From the NCBI RefSeq assembly GCF_048128805.1, contig NC_136010.1:22395980-22459979 (forward strand): a DNA stretch of 64,000 nucleotides, in the 5' to 3' direction. The stretch comes from Centroberyx gerrardi (lineage: Eukaryota > Chordata > Actinopteri > Beryciformes > Berycidae). Positions 1 through 11,253 of this stretch are shown here, piece by piece. The notes beneath the pieces are model-generated. The model had not been told where the DNA came from. It made no database searches and saw only the letters and a program-made list of their open reading frames with translations. The position numbers were made by a program, and so were the translations under genes. Numbering within the stretch: position 1 is the stretch's first letter; every line of letters starts with the position of its first letter.

Positions 1-1242
1 CTAATATTGTACTTCAGTTGTAAAACGTCTATATACACCATGATTGTTTTTCCATAATTCTCAAACTGAAGTTAAAGTTATAACAAAGGAATATGCAACA
101 GCACCTTTCACCAACACTGCTAGGGACCCTTGAGCAGTAGACATTTTGGATCTGAGCGGTAGGGCGTTGGTAAGAGCATGTGGTCCGGTCGTGGCGGCCA
201 TAATCAGCACCGTGGACATTTATAACCTGCCCTTGGTCTGAGAACAGGAGGAGGAAAAGTTGGAAAGGTAGAGAGGAAAGAAAAATGTGGTAAATCCTAG
301 TTTGAGATGCAGGTGGTCAAAGGTGCAAGTAGTAGTTTCAAGTGTCAAAAATTCATTGAAAATGTGTTTTTTCCCACAGCGCAGCCGAGGGCATCACGAG
401 GAAAATTCAGGTCAGGCAGTCAGGCTTAGTGAGATGATGCGCTTCGTCAGATGGCCTCTAGAGGGCGTTTTTGAATGTGAGATGCAGTGTTTCCCATACA
501 GAGGCACAAAATCAAAAGTTGGTCTGTACAGAAATGGATCTAAATCGATTTCTAACGCACCTGATGTACGCATCATGTCATGTCTGTAATTTGGAGATGT
601 ACAGACAGCAGACCAGCAGCATTGAACTCAATCCACAGAGTCTCCCGGTGTGAAAACAAAACTGAAAACATTCCACAGTCAGTAACGGAGATTTGCAGAC
701 AGTAACTCGTCTTCGCTGCCCTACAAACTTTAACGGTAGGTGACGTCATCTTGTGGTATTGAAGTAACGTTAGTGGAATTAGGAAATTTAACCGTGTGGC
801 AGTGCTTCAGTGCATAGAATTGAACACGCGCCGTGGGTCTGTAAAGGATCTGTGCTTGTTTAATTACTACGCTTATGTTTATCATGTTAATGCACCATAC
901 ATATAAAAAAGAGAAACTGTGATCTTACCACAATGTAGGTGTGCCACAGAGCCCTCACATGCAACAAGGTAAACTGTCAAAGTAACGTGAATCAGGTTAG
1001 ACATCACATTTATCTGACTTATTTTCAGCTTAGTTTCATTGTTAGTGTCATGCAGACACACGACTCACTTGCTGGGAGGCAGGTGAAGGTGATGTCCAGG
1101 TATTTGAAGGTGCCAACGCAGGGATCAGAAGTATGGAAGACATTTGTGTTTAGTTCACACACCCTCTTGCCATTACACCTGAAGGGAGAGCATAAGACCA
1201 TGTTTCTCACAAAATGGTACCAAATCAAACTAAACCAGACTA
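1..1242. repeat. Duplicated RBL segment, left copy (pairs with 18502-19253)
   Basis: Bases 1-372 and 868-1242 match 18502-18870 and 18870-19253 almost base for base, in the same orientation. The left copy has about 497 extra bases (373-867) that the right copy lacks. The homology covers RBL exons 5-7 and stops at about 1242, where the right copy runs into an L2 3' end. This is the left end of a longer tandem duplication that resumes at 8250. Confidence 0.85.
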
Positions 1243-4200
1243 CTGTAGTTACTTGGGCCAGCTTCAGAAACCTTACTATGTACCACCTACTTATTAAATG
1301 TGATACGTTGATAGTGCAATACTTAAATTCTATGCATCTGGGACTTTATATTACTATTTTAATACTGCATTTTTTGCTTATTCAGCCTTGTATTCCTCCT
1401 GCTTGATCTGTGTGGTTTTTCGTTCTACTCTTGTTTGGCATGTGCAATGACCGCAAGAAAAACGTTTTGGGTCTCATGGTGCATTTGTGTAAGGTGAAAA
1501 GATAATACAATTGAGTTGAAGATCACCTTCTCCATTCAACAGTACAAAAATGATCTAAATGCAGTTATTCTTTTGTGAAACCCAGCTTCAGTCACATATC
1601 CATAATAGCTGCTACAACTACAAAGGACAACGAAAGCTGTCAAGGGGTCCAAAATGTGATGGAAGATTACGTAAAATGTTACATTTTTTCAAAAATATTT
1701 TTTAAGTTTATTGGACACGTGTACCCACTGGCGCCTACACCATTAGGCAAGTTAGGCAGGTGCCCCTCCACTTGGAAATTAGGAGGGGCAAAATTGTCTT
1801 TTTGCCCCTCCACTTTTCAGCCCTTTTAAAAGTCAAAATTGAGTAAAAATCGAATATTTAATCTTCGATCTCTCAATCTCTCAATCTTTTCAACCTAATA
1901 TTTAATTAAAGAGTAAGTAAAATATCTGCTCTGTCTGCATTTATAGTTACATTTGGATTGCTGCACCCCCTTTCCAACCCAAGTGGTATAGTCCAACCTG
2001 CGCTGAAAATAGCCTGCACTACTACCACAGACGATGGGACGATGCGATCGTGAATGGAGTGACAGCAGCATAATTGTTTGAACCATGAAACAACAGCTAG
2101 TATTGCACAGTTTGTGGCCAAAAAAAAGTTCTTTCTCTGAAGGCCGTAACTGTGTAACGACCAGAGGTGAAAGACAGAAAGTTATGTGACCTACATTTAC
2201 ATCCCACCTCAGGCCTGTGTTAGTGAGGCATTACAACACCTGGCTGACCAGATATCTAACATGGAGCACAAACATCCAGACTTCCTGCTCATTGTTCTTG
2301 GGGACTTTGACAGAGCAAACCTCAGCCACGAACTACCAAAATACAGACAGCACATCAAGTGTCCCACCAGGGACAAAAACACACTGGACCACTGCTATAC
2401 TGTATTAAAGGACGCCTATCGCTCTGTCCCCCGTGCAGCTTTGGGACTCTCTGATCACTGTCTGGTTCATCTTCTCCTGACTTACAGGCAGAAACTAAAA
2501 TCTGCTAAGCCTGTGGTCAAGACTGTGAGGAGATGGACCAACGAGGCAAAGCTGGAGTTACAGGCTTGCTTTGACTGCACTGATTGGAGCATTTTCGAGG
2601 CTGCTGCTACAGACCTGGACGATCTCACTGACACTGTGACATCTTACATCAGTTTTTGTGAGGACATGTGTGTGCCGACTAAAACCTTCTGCACATACAA
2701 TAACAACAAACCCTGGTTTACTGCAAAACTCAGGCAGGTTCGCCAGGCCAAGGAGGAGGCCTACGGAAGTGGGGACAGAATCCTGTACAACCAGGCCAAG
2801 GAACACACTGACTAAGGAGGTCAGAGTAGCAAAGAGGTGCTACACTGATAAGCTGAAAAGCAGGTTTTCAGCCAACGACCCGGCATCAGTGTGGAGAGGC
2901 CTGCAGGAAATCACCAACTACAGGAGACCATCCCCCCACACTGGGGAGAACCTTCAACTGGCCGACGATCTGAATGTGTTCTACTGCAGGTTTGATAGGC
3001 CCACATTCACACCCCACACCCACTCCGACCACATCAAACAACCATCTGCACCCCCTGCCACCCCCTCACCCCTCCGCACTGACCCCCCACCTGCACTCAG
3101 GATCTGTGAAGAGGATGTGAGTAAGCTCTTTCAGAGACAGAAAACCAGGAAGGCACCAGGCGTGTCACCCTCCTGCCTGAAAGTCTGTGCTGACCAGCTA
3201 GCCCCCATCTTTACACAGATCTTCAACAGATCACTGGAGCTATGTGAAGTCCCCTCCTGCTTCAAACGCTCCACAATCATCCCGGTCCCCAAGAAACCCT
3301 CTATCACAGGATTAAATTACTACAGGCCCGTCGCCCTGACGTCTGTGGTCATGAAATCCTTCGAGAGACTGGTGTTGGCCCACCTGAAGGACATCACAGG
3401 CTGCCTGCTGGACCCCCTGCAGTTTGCCTACCGGGCAAACAGGTCAGTGGATGATGCAGTCAACATGGGACTGCACTACATCCTGCAACACCTCGACTCC
3501 CCAGGGACATATGCAAGGATCCTGCTTGTGGACTTCAGCTCGGCGTTCAACACCATCATCCCAGAAATCCTCCGCTCCAAACTCACCCAGCTCGCTGTGC
3601 CAGCCTCCACCTGTCAGTGGATCACAGACTTCCTGACAGACAGGAGGCAGCAGGTGAGGCTGGGGAAAATCACATCCAGCACCCGGACAATCAGCACTGG
3701 CGTCCCCCAGGGATGTGTGCTCTCCCCTCTGCTCTTCTCCCTCTACACAAACGACTGCACCTCAGGAGACCCATCTGTTAAACTCCTGAAGTTTGCAGAC
3801 GACACAACGGTCATCGGCCTCATCCGAGACGGTGACAAGTCTGCATACAGACGGGAGGTTGAACAGCTGGCCCTCTGGTGTGGTCATAACAACCTGGAGC
3901 TGAACAAGCTCAAAACTGTGGAGATGACAGTGGACTTCAGGAGGAGCCCCCCAGTACTGCCCCCCCTCACCATACTCAACAGCACCGTGTCTGCTGTGGA
4001 AAACTTCAGGTTTCTGGGATCCACAATCTCCCAGGACCTAAAGTGGGCGTCCAACATAGACACACTCATCAAAAAGTCCCAGCAGAGGATGTACTTCCTA
4101 CGCCAGCTCAGGAAGTTCAACCTGCCTCAGGAGCTGCTGATCCAGTTGTACTCTGCAATAATCCAGTCTGTTCTCTGCACATCCATCACTGTCTGGTTTG

Positions 4201-6512
4201 GATCGGCCACCAAACAGGACAGGAACAGACTACAAAGGACAGTCAGGACTGCAGGAAAAATCATTGGTGCCAACCTGCCCTCCATTCAGGACTTATACAT
4301 CTCCAGAGTCAGGAAACAGGGAGGAAAGATCACTGCAGACCCATCACACCCTGGACACAACCTGTTCCAACTCCTCCCCTCTGGCAGGTGCTACAGAACA
4401 CTGTACACGGCCATCACCCCGATGAACACTTAAATCAGTCATACAGTGACAGAAACTATCCCTGTGCAATAAACCTGTAACACCTACCTCATGTATATAA
4501 TTACCCCCCCAATGTATGTAATGTGTAATACCTCATGTATATAATGTAACCTGTTACACCAACAACTCCATATTTATTCCAGCATCTTTGCACTCTGCAC
4601 CATTGCACTATTGTCCTTTGCTTACAAAGGATATTTGTACATAGTAGTTAAATGTTAAATGTTTAGGTTTACCTCTGTTCATCTTGTTGTCGTTGTTTTT
4701 AGCTGTATATCTATTCTGTGTAAGTATATTGAAAGCAACGAAAAACCGGAGTCAAATTCCTTGTATGTGTACATACTTGGCCAATAAAGCAGATTCTGAT
4801 TCTGATTCTGATTTATCTAGCTAGCTAACCACTGTTGTTTTTTTGAGAGAAGGTTTAGGTTGGCTAACGTTCCATGTCGTGTTCTGTGCGCCGAAGGTCT
4901 CTCTTTCTCTCTGAAACTGTGTTTAACATTTGGCAAGCTATCTAGCATCTCTAAAGTGAGATGTTTTCAACAGATTTAAGATGATAGCCTACTGTTGGCA
5001 GTGTCAACACAACAGAGCAACAGCAACAGGTAGGATGCCAAAGCAAAGGGATTGTTAAAGAATATAAAAGAAATATGATATTCAAAATGAATGAATATTT
5101 TCTTGTAACTGGCTTATTTGTCATTTTGTGAAGTATAGCCTATGAATTATGTTATTTTCCAAAAAAATAAATGAAGCCTTTGCAGACACCTCTCCTGTGT
5201 TTATAGCATCTCTTTAAATAAATTGGGTTCTTTAATGTAGCATTGAGAATCAAGCATCACAGTATACAAACCAAATACTGTATATACAAATATTTATGTA
5301 AAATTGCAGGAAATAGTGTATTCAAAAAAAAATAATTCTGGGGGAGGTCCCTCAGACCCCCCGCCCTGTTCAGATTTTGCCCCCCCCACATTTACACAAA
5401 GTTAGGCGCCCATGCGTGTACCTGTTTTTGAGGGTGTCCAAAGTGCCCTCCTGAGAGCACTCTGTATTGGCCACCTGTTGTGGCGGTCTGCCTGCACTGC
5501 AGGTGCTGCTGTCCGCACGTCCATACAGTGCTGACTGCACACTGATCACTGCACTGTCTGTTACACACAGGATATGGGAATGGATGGAATGGATAAATGA
5601 GTCAGACTGTACATAGTTTTTGTCTGCTTGCAGCAATCATTTTATCATATCAAGATATATTTGTTAATGTGTCAACAGAAATAAAACAGAGGGATTTTGG
5701 TAATTACTTAGCTGGGCTAGTAGCCTGAAATTTCTAGAAGCTCAGCAGATCTTACTGGTGCCTCTTTGGTGTAAATGTTTTGCTAAAAAGAAATATTGGC
5801 CTGTGCCATATTTCTGTTGGGGTTCATTTCTCATTTCTGTTCATGTTTTCTTGGATAACTGTCATAACATATAATACAAATACATATAATACAAATAATA
5901 ATCTAGAAAAAGATACCAGTGTACTTTGTATTGGTCTGAACATCTTGCATGTGTTACTTGTTGTATCGACCATTTCAAACCACATGCCTTGTTTTTGCTC
6001 CTCATGCCTCAAAACTGGCTGAGTCAGATGATAAAAGTAGAAACTCAACCCATCTCTCTTAGGAAACCTTTCCTACAATACAAACAAAATGCTGCCAAAA
6101 TAAATGTACCGTATATTGTGTAGGGGAGACCAGGGATGATTGTAACACTTTTCACATTTCTGTCCATATCTCCATATCTATATTTTTCAAAATCTGGTGT
6201 AAACTTTTTACATCTGTTACAAAACTGAGCAGTTTCAACATCTGCATGGTACACAGAAAAAGAGTTGAGTCGTAGAGTGTCTCAAAGACAGGGAGAGAAA
6301 TGTTACATTCTATCCCACATCCTGGGTTAGTTGTAACAACACTTGGGGTAAAATGTAACACCTATAGTAAAATTATAAACTCAATCCAAACCACGCCATT
6401 TCAACTAAAAAAATTGTTTTATTCATGGTGAATAAATAAAGGAATACTCTGACCTTTTGGCACAATCTTCTATGAACTTACAGTTGTGTGATGATGTTGG
6501 TAGCAGTTTCAC

Positions 6513-6544
<32 letters not shown>

Positions 6545-7848
6545 CAGTGTATGTGTGTGTGTGAGAGAGAGAGCTAGTGAGTGGGGGTGTGTGTGTGCAC
6601 ATGCACGTTTAACATTAACGGCAAATTTATTTAGTACAACATTAACAACAGATTTTAACATTAATAACAAGCAGTTGTTATACATTTGCTGTACACTTAT
6701 GAACCTTTCAAATTAGCTGCCATTTTTGACAGAACTGTGTCTTTGTATGTGTGCATGAGTTTAACAAAAATGTACTAAGCACAGAGTGTGACCCTTTGAA
6801 GAGAACCATGTGTGTGTGTGTGCGTTTTCTGTTACAACCATCCCCAATCCTATTTGTTACAACTATCCCCAACCCTAGCAGCCATTAAACAGCTAGCTAG
6901 TGTAGGCTCATGGTGTAATATTAGCAAAAGCTAACTATATAGTTTTAACCTCCAAAATCTGTTAATTATCTTAAGCTAATTTTGATAATTATGTTAGTAA
7001 AACACACTGTGCTATCCAAAAAACTATTTTGATCATAAATTTGTCTATAAAATTGGCAGTTTTCTTCAGAACTTCTTTTCTTTCCATGGGCCTGGGACTA
7101 AATGGAGCATCTACACATGTGATCACCTGATTTGTATCTTGCTCATGATTGGAGAAATTGAACGTGTTACAACTATTCTGTGTTACAACTATACCCGGTC
7201 TCCCCTACAGAAAGCTTGAGCAAGTTACCAGTCGCGTCACAACTCAGGTGGAGGACATCGCGTCTGTTGTCACACGTGATGACTCTCTCTGTGGAAAGAA
7301 CTAAAAGACCAAAGATGGAAGTGTAAGCTAAACACACAGGCACATACATAAAAATACATGCAAGCATTCTCATACCACACTCACACATAGATATTTACCT
7401 GCACTCATAAGCAAACAAGTTGCTGCCAGCACTGAAAAAGAAACATCACTGCATTCAATGGAGGTCAAACTGGCTTAGCCTCATACAAGAACAAAAAGAT
7501 TCTTTCTCTTGCCTCTGTAAATCCAGCATAACAGTTTTCTCAATGTACAATGCACAAATGTGTCATTATTTTTTACAGCGTACCATTGTTTCAACAGGCA
7601 ACATAACGTTTATGAACAAGTTAAACCTCTGAACAATCAGTATAGCCTACAAATAATCTTAAAACTTTGAACAATCAATATATTTTACAAATAATCTTAA
7701 AACTTGAAATCAATCAATTTTCAGTGCCTTGTCAAAGGTCAATCAACATCAAAGCTTCCTAAATGAATTTAAACCCATAGTATTTTTCCTGCAGCCCTCA
7801 GTCAGCTGTATACTCACACAGTGTAGAGCTGAGTCTGAAGCAGAGCAT
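105..7848 (-). CDS. Rhamnose-binding lectin gene (SUEL domains), 3' end off window
   Basis: Secreted L-rhamnose/galactose-binding lectin. I assembled seven coding exons on the minus strand: 7848-7818 (ATG, start of signal peptide [10 protein letters not shown]...), 7431-7399, 7288-7229, 5557-5422, 1178-1069, 973-929 and 237-105. All introns are GT-AG and the codon phases join without a break. Exons 1-2 give a hydrophobic signal peptide of about 21 aa. Exons 3-5 make CRD1, with the family motifs YGR (about residue 53), DPC and KYL and the expected cysteines. Exons 6-7 start CRD2 (CEG..., then ADYGR). The last exon (DPC/KYL half of CRD2) must lie left of position 1; its counterpart is seen at 18412-18309. 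Introns 3 and 4 carry DNA transposons very close to the splice donors. The frame is open throughout, so the gene is probably functional, but transcript evidence is lacking. The sugar specificity comes from the family, not from this sequence. Confidence 0.8.
2186..4433 (+). pseudogene. L2 ORF2 (endonuclease-reverse transcriptase), frameshifted
   Basis: Two overlapping frames encode one former protein. 2186-2815 gives the C-terminal half of the endonuclease domain and the linker ([20 protein letters not shown]). The frame then shifts near 2800-2812 and continues to the stop at 4433 through the reverse transcriptase palm and the C-terminal domain ([14 protein letters not shown]). The active-site motif reads FADD rather than YADD, which is common in this clade. 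The N-terminus is missing and one frameshift separates the halves, so the copy cannot be autonomous. Confidence 0.85.
2186..4813 (+). mobile_element. L2-type non-LTR retrotransposon, 5'-truncated
   Basis: The element starts inside the endonuclease domain (GDFDRANLS, then LGLSDHC), runs through a reverse transcriptase ([26 protein letters not shown]) and ends in a 3' UTR whose tail GCCAATAAAGCAGATTCTGA passes into a short TTCTGA repeat. That tail is the usual L2 3' end in fish. The element is 5'-truncated and nested within the hAT-like element of RBL intron 4. Confidence 0.85.
6123..7205. mobile_element. Non-autonomous DNA transposon (TA target) in RBL intron 3
   Basis: Termini are inverted repeats of about 26 bp starting GGGGAGACC and continuing to ...GTTGTAACAC or ...GATTGTAACAC. 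Both are flanked by TA (6121-6122 and 7206-7207), as in Tc1/mariner-type insertions. The motif GTTACAAC recurs inside both ends. A (GT)n tract at 6515-6544 lies inside. No transposase frame is visible. The right end is only about 20 bp from RBL exon 3. Confidence 0.6.
6515..6544. repeat. (GT)n microsatellite
   Basis: About 15 GT units, followed by degenerate GT/GA repeats to about 6600. It lies inside the TA-flanked element. Confidence 0.95.
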
Positions 7849-7900
7849 GGTGCCAGTGGTTACTGAACAGACTAATGGTTGTTGGAACAGCTACACTCAG

Positions 7901-7910
7901 TATTTATTTA
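7901..7910 (-). promoter_or_regulatory. Possible TATA-like box of the left RBL gene
   Basis: On the minus strand TAAATAAATA lies about 53 bp upstream of the ATG at 7848. The spacing suits a short 5' UTR, but AT-rich runs are common here, so this is weak. Confidence 0.3.
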
Positions 7911-7949
7911 CCTGGGTGAGGGCAGTCTTTGCTTTTTACACTGAACACA

Positions 7950-7992
7950 AACTGGCTCTGAGCCAACTGGCTCTGAGCCAACTGGCTCTAAT
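7950..7992. repeat. 15-bp tandem repeat, three units
   Basis: AACTGGCTCTGAGCC occurs twice in full and a third time partly, directly upstream (minus strand) of the RBL start region. Confidence 0.85.
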
Positions 7993-8019
7993 ATGGACAC
8001 ACAATAATAATTGATGATA

Positions 8020-8053
8020 ATAATAATGCATAATAATAATAATAATAATAATG
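8020..8053. repeat. (AAT)n-rich microsatellite
   Basis: Interrupted ATA/AAT trinucleotide repeats upstream of the RBL gene. Confidence 0.8.
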
Positions 8054-8449
8054 ATATGTTTGATGAATGCCCATTGGTAAAGCAGGATATAATATATTAT
8101 TCATCAGTTGTAATAGATTAGGAGGAAAGAGGAAATATGGCTTGTCATGATCAGCAGGAAGAATATTTCTCAAATGGTGACTCATAGTGCGGAACAGCAC
8201 TGTGGACCAGGTGAGACACTCCTTTAAAAATCGAAAAATAAAAATCTGCCAAAAGGGAAGTCAGAAGACACTTTCTAAATTTATTAAAAACAGTATTCCA
8301 TTGAAATATACTATTCCATTAAACCATCAACAGTATTTACAAAGTGCATCACTCATTGCTTGTATATAAGGCAACACCATTTTGTGATAGTGATAACAAG
8401 GCAAGGATGCAGAAGAGGCTTAGGGCCACGTGAAGATTTTATTTGAGTT

Positions 8450-8592
8450 CTGCGATTAATCTCAGAATTCTGAGAATAAAGTCTTTACTTTAATTAAAAG
8501 TTAAGTAATTACTTTAATCTCAGAATTCTGACTAAACTCAGAATTTTGACTTTATTCTCAGAATTCTGAATTAATCTCAGAACTAAAACATT
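8450..8592. repeat. Cluster of TCAGAATTCTGA palindromes
   Basis: Variants of the 12-bp palindrome TCAGAATTCTGA recur several times in about 140 bp, separated by ATTAA/CTTTA-rich spacers. The same array lies at about 25620-25725 in block B. Confidence 0.8.
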
Positions 8593-8874
8593 TTCCATTT
8601 ATGGCCCTAAACCTCTTCAATACAAGATAAAATATATCACCTTGAAAAAAAAGGATTCCCAAACAGATAGACAGGTGGATAAATTCTTGTTCTATCTGGT
8701 AAATTACATAATAGTAAATTTGAACTATTGTTAATTTTTCTGTGGACTGCCTGGAACACCCTGAAGCACCCAACTTTGAGAGGCATTGCTATGGAGTGTT
8801 ATCAGAATCTGATATTTGGCAGGTTATCTCCACATGTTGGAGACTCATGATGCTATACTGGTTCACAACAATTC

Positions 8875-9540
8875 CCCCCCCCCCCCCCCCAACTGGTCGT
8901 CATAGCAACGCACACTAACGTACTATTCATACGTGAAATTGAGTATGTAGTGCGTTCCAACTGCATAGTATGTGAATTTTGTGTACGCGAGAAATGCCCG
9001 GGTGGATGTATACTAGATTAGCAAGAATTTCTGAGTATGCGGTGTGAGTTTACTGGACATACTCAACCGCCCCAAAACGCATTGCGTCTCTTCAGACTGC
9101 GGAATGGCGGACTGCGAGGCAGACGGTCTCTGAAAACGTCGCAGCAGATTTACAAACAGGCGTTATTTGGATAAACTGACCACATATTGGGAATCTACAT
9201 GGTTACTTTCCCGCCTGAAAAAATATTAAAACTTAATAAAGTGACATATTAACAGTCGTAGAGCCAAAATTACAACAGTTTTTAGCCTGCTTTAAAATCC
9301 CCGCTATCGCTGCTGGCAATGATGACAATTCTCTCTGACCAATCAGTAGTCTGCAGTGTTTTCACGTCACCTTTTGGTATCGCCTCAGCTCACTTGGAAC
9401 CTCGACGGAGGTGCTACCAAAAAAAGTACCAGGTACCAGGTAATATGGTACCTGGTACCTGGTACTTGCCCAATGGAAAACCAAAAAAGGCGAGTAGAGT
9501 CGAGTCGAGTTGAGCCGGTACCATGCGGTGGAAAAGCGGC
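8875..9540. repeat. Block A-specific insert with C-run and GGTACC palindromes
   Basis: Block B lacks this stretch. It begins with a run of about 16 C. At 9426-9465 it holds a dense set of GGTACC/CCTGGTAC inverted motifs, followed by a GAGTCGAGTCGAG run. It looks like pieces of one or two DNA transposons, but I cannot fix the ends. Confidence 0.5.
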
Positions 9541-10270
9541 AAATGTATGTGTACTCCATCCCTGAGTCCATGTAGGCTTATTACTACAGCTATTGTTACC
9601 ATTTGGCAGACAAGGAAGCAAAAGAACGTGGGCTGAGAGGTTTTCTTTACACGTCCATACCAGTGTTGAATACAATGGCTCTCATTGATCAAGCTGTCAT
9701 GGAAAAGAGCATAGAATCTATTGTGAAAATTATCCTAAAACAGGTCACGTATGATTCATGAAACTTTGTCACGGTACCAAAATGAGAGCAAAGTACATCG
9801 TAGATTGATAAATCAGAGGCAGCCATGGAATTGATCATTTACATATGACACACAAAATTAAGTGAGTTTGGCAACTCTTGGCCTACAAAAAGGAAGACTT
9901 GGTGCAGAAAACATGCAAGCTACAGACTGGAACATAGCAAAAGATCCGAGAAGCAGAAATTTACCAAAGCAGAAGTTGATGTTTTGGTTGCAGAGGTTGC
10001 CACCAGGAGTGTTTTATTTGGCAATCTTAAAAGTGGGATAAAAGGCTGTAATAAAAGCAAAATTTGGCAAGCAATTGCATTATCGGTCAGCGGTGTTTCA
10101 ACTGAGAAAAGGACACTCCAGGAGGTTTGTCTCTAAAATTAAAAATGCATAATTCTACAAAGAAAGAATTTCCTATCCTAACCATGCTATCTTAATTTTC
10201 AGGACAGAAAGAAATCGTCTGATATTAAACCTAACACCAAAAACATTGTGGCAGCCTATAATGCCTGTAA

Positions 10271-10511
10271 TTACCTCCACCAAGGAGGTTATGTTTTCGG
10301 TGCCGTTTGTTTGTTTGTTTGTCTGTCTGTTTGTCTGTTAGCAGGATTACGAAAAATTACTGGCCTGATTTTCATGAAACTTTGTGGAAGGGTATAGCAC
10401 GGGTCAAGGAAGAACCCATTACATTTTGGAGTGGATCCGGATCCGACTCACGAACAAGCAATAATAGCACAAAACTTGGCGGAGGTCTGCGCTCTCCGAG
10501 TGCAATTCTAG
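10271..10511 (+). mobile_element. Short Helitron-like non-autonomous insertion
   Basis: Block B at about 26800 is the empty site: ...CCTGTAA|TTCCAATAG. Block A has 241 extra bases exactly between that A and T, starting TTACCTCCACCAAGG and ending CTAG. Insertion between A and T without target duplication, a 3' CTAG end, and a small hairpin (GCGCTC/GAGTGC) just upstream of it fit a Helitron. The 5' end is TT rather than the usual TC. The interior (GTTTGTTTGTCTGTCTG, GGATCCGGATCC) is typical of a widespread short repeat. Confidence 0.55.
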
Positions 10512-11030
10512 TTCCAATAGTTTTCCATGCGCAACACAAATATATAGTTCTTTGAAATGAGCGTGCACTTTTTCCAAGCAGACGTGAGATTGATCTTAGG
10601 GCTGTGACAAAGATGGAATTGATAAATACCGACTTTTGTGGTGAAATGAGCGTACACCCACTTTAAGATCAGTGTTGATCATATGATAGCTTGATGAATG
10701 AGGGCCAGTGGGTGGTAAAGTACATCTTCATGGTTCACTTCTCTGGTTTGCTTAGTATATATGTGATCTCCTTTTGCACAGTTCTTACTCAGGTCCCACA
10801 GCTCCCTCAACCACACACACACACACACACACACGAACACGCACACACAAGCATGATTGCTCAGCTGCAGGTGAATGTAAAGGCGAGGAGGATGAGGAGG
10901 AGGCTAGTGGTCACTGACGTCCAGCGCCTGAGCAGAAACACCACACAATAAACTACTGACAACATCCACCCATACAACACCAGGCATGCTTCCAGCTGTG
11001 AGGACTTGCCTCAAGTATACTCAGACTAGA

Positions 11031-11078
11031 CTAGAATAGAATAGAATAGAATAGAATAGAATAGAATAGAATAGAATT
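11031..11078. repeat. (TAGAA)n microsatellite
   Basis: About nine AGAAT units. Block B at the same place has a TAGAC-type repeat instead. Confidence 0.95.
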
Positions 11079-11187
11079 TGGCTTAAACTAGTCCGTCGGG
11101 TGTGACTACAGGTCTTTATTGTATTTTTAAAATTGTTTACTGTGTTTTTGTTCAATCTGCTAATACGTTTCAATTTTAATCAGCTTT

Positions 11188-11198
<11 letters not shown>

Positions 11199-11252
<54 letters not shown>
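11199..11252. repeat. (CA)n microsatellite
   Basis: About 27 CA units next to a short TC run. It lies in the intron side of the DNase exon 7 relic, and block B has the equivalent array. Confidence 0.95.

Positions 11253-11253
<1 letters not shown>

Larger units (their letters stand above)
1726..5414. mobile_element. hAT-like element in RBL intron 4 with 8-bp TSD
   Basis: The 8-bp target duplication CGTGTACC flanks the element at 1718-1725 and 5415-5422. The ends are short inverted repeats, CACTGGCGCCTA at the left and the complement of CATGGGCGCCTA at the right (10 of 12 match). CA termini plus an 8-bp duplication is the hAT signature. G/C-rich runs lie near both ends. No transposase is recognisable. 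An L2 retrotransposon (2186-4813) is nested inside and accounts for most of the length. The flanks 1860-2185 and 4814-5340 are AT-rich and hold no gene I recognise. Confidence 0.7.

Noticed and set aside
939..1406. 155-aa plus-strand frame (and its twin at 18950-19315)
   Set aside because: Antisense to lectin exons 5 and 6; the minus strand carries the recognisable protein and splice sites.
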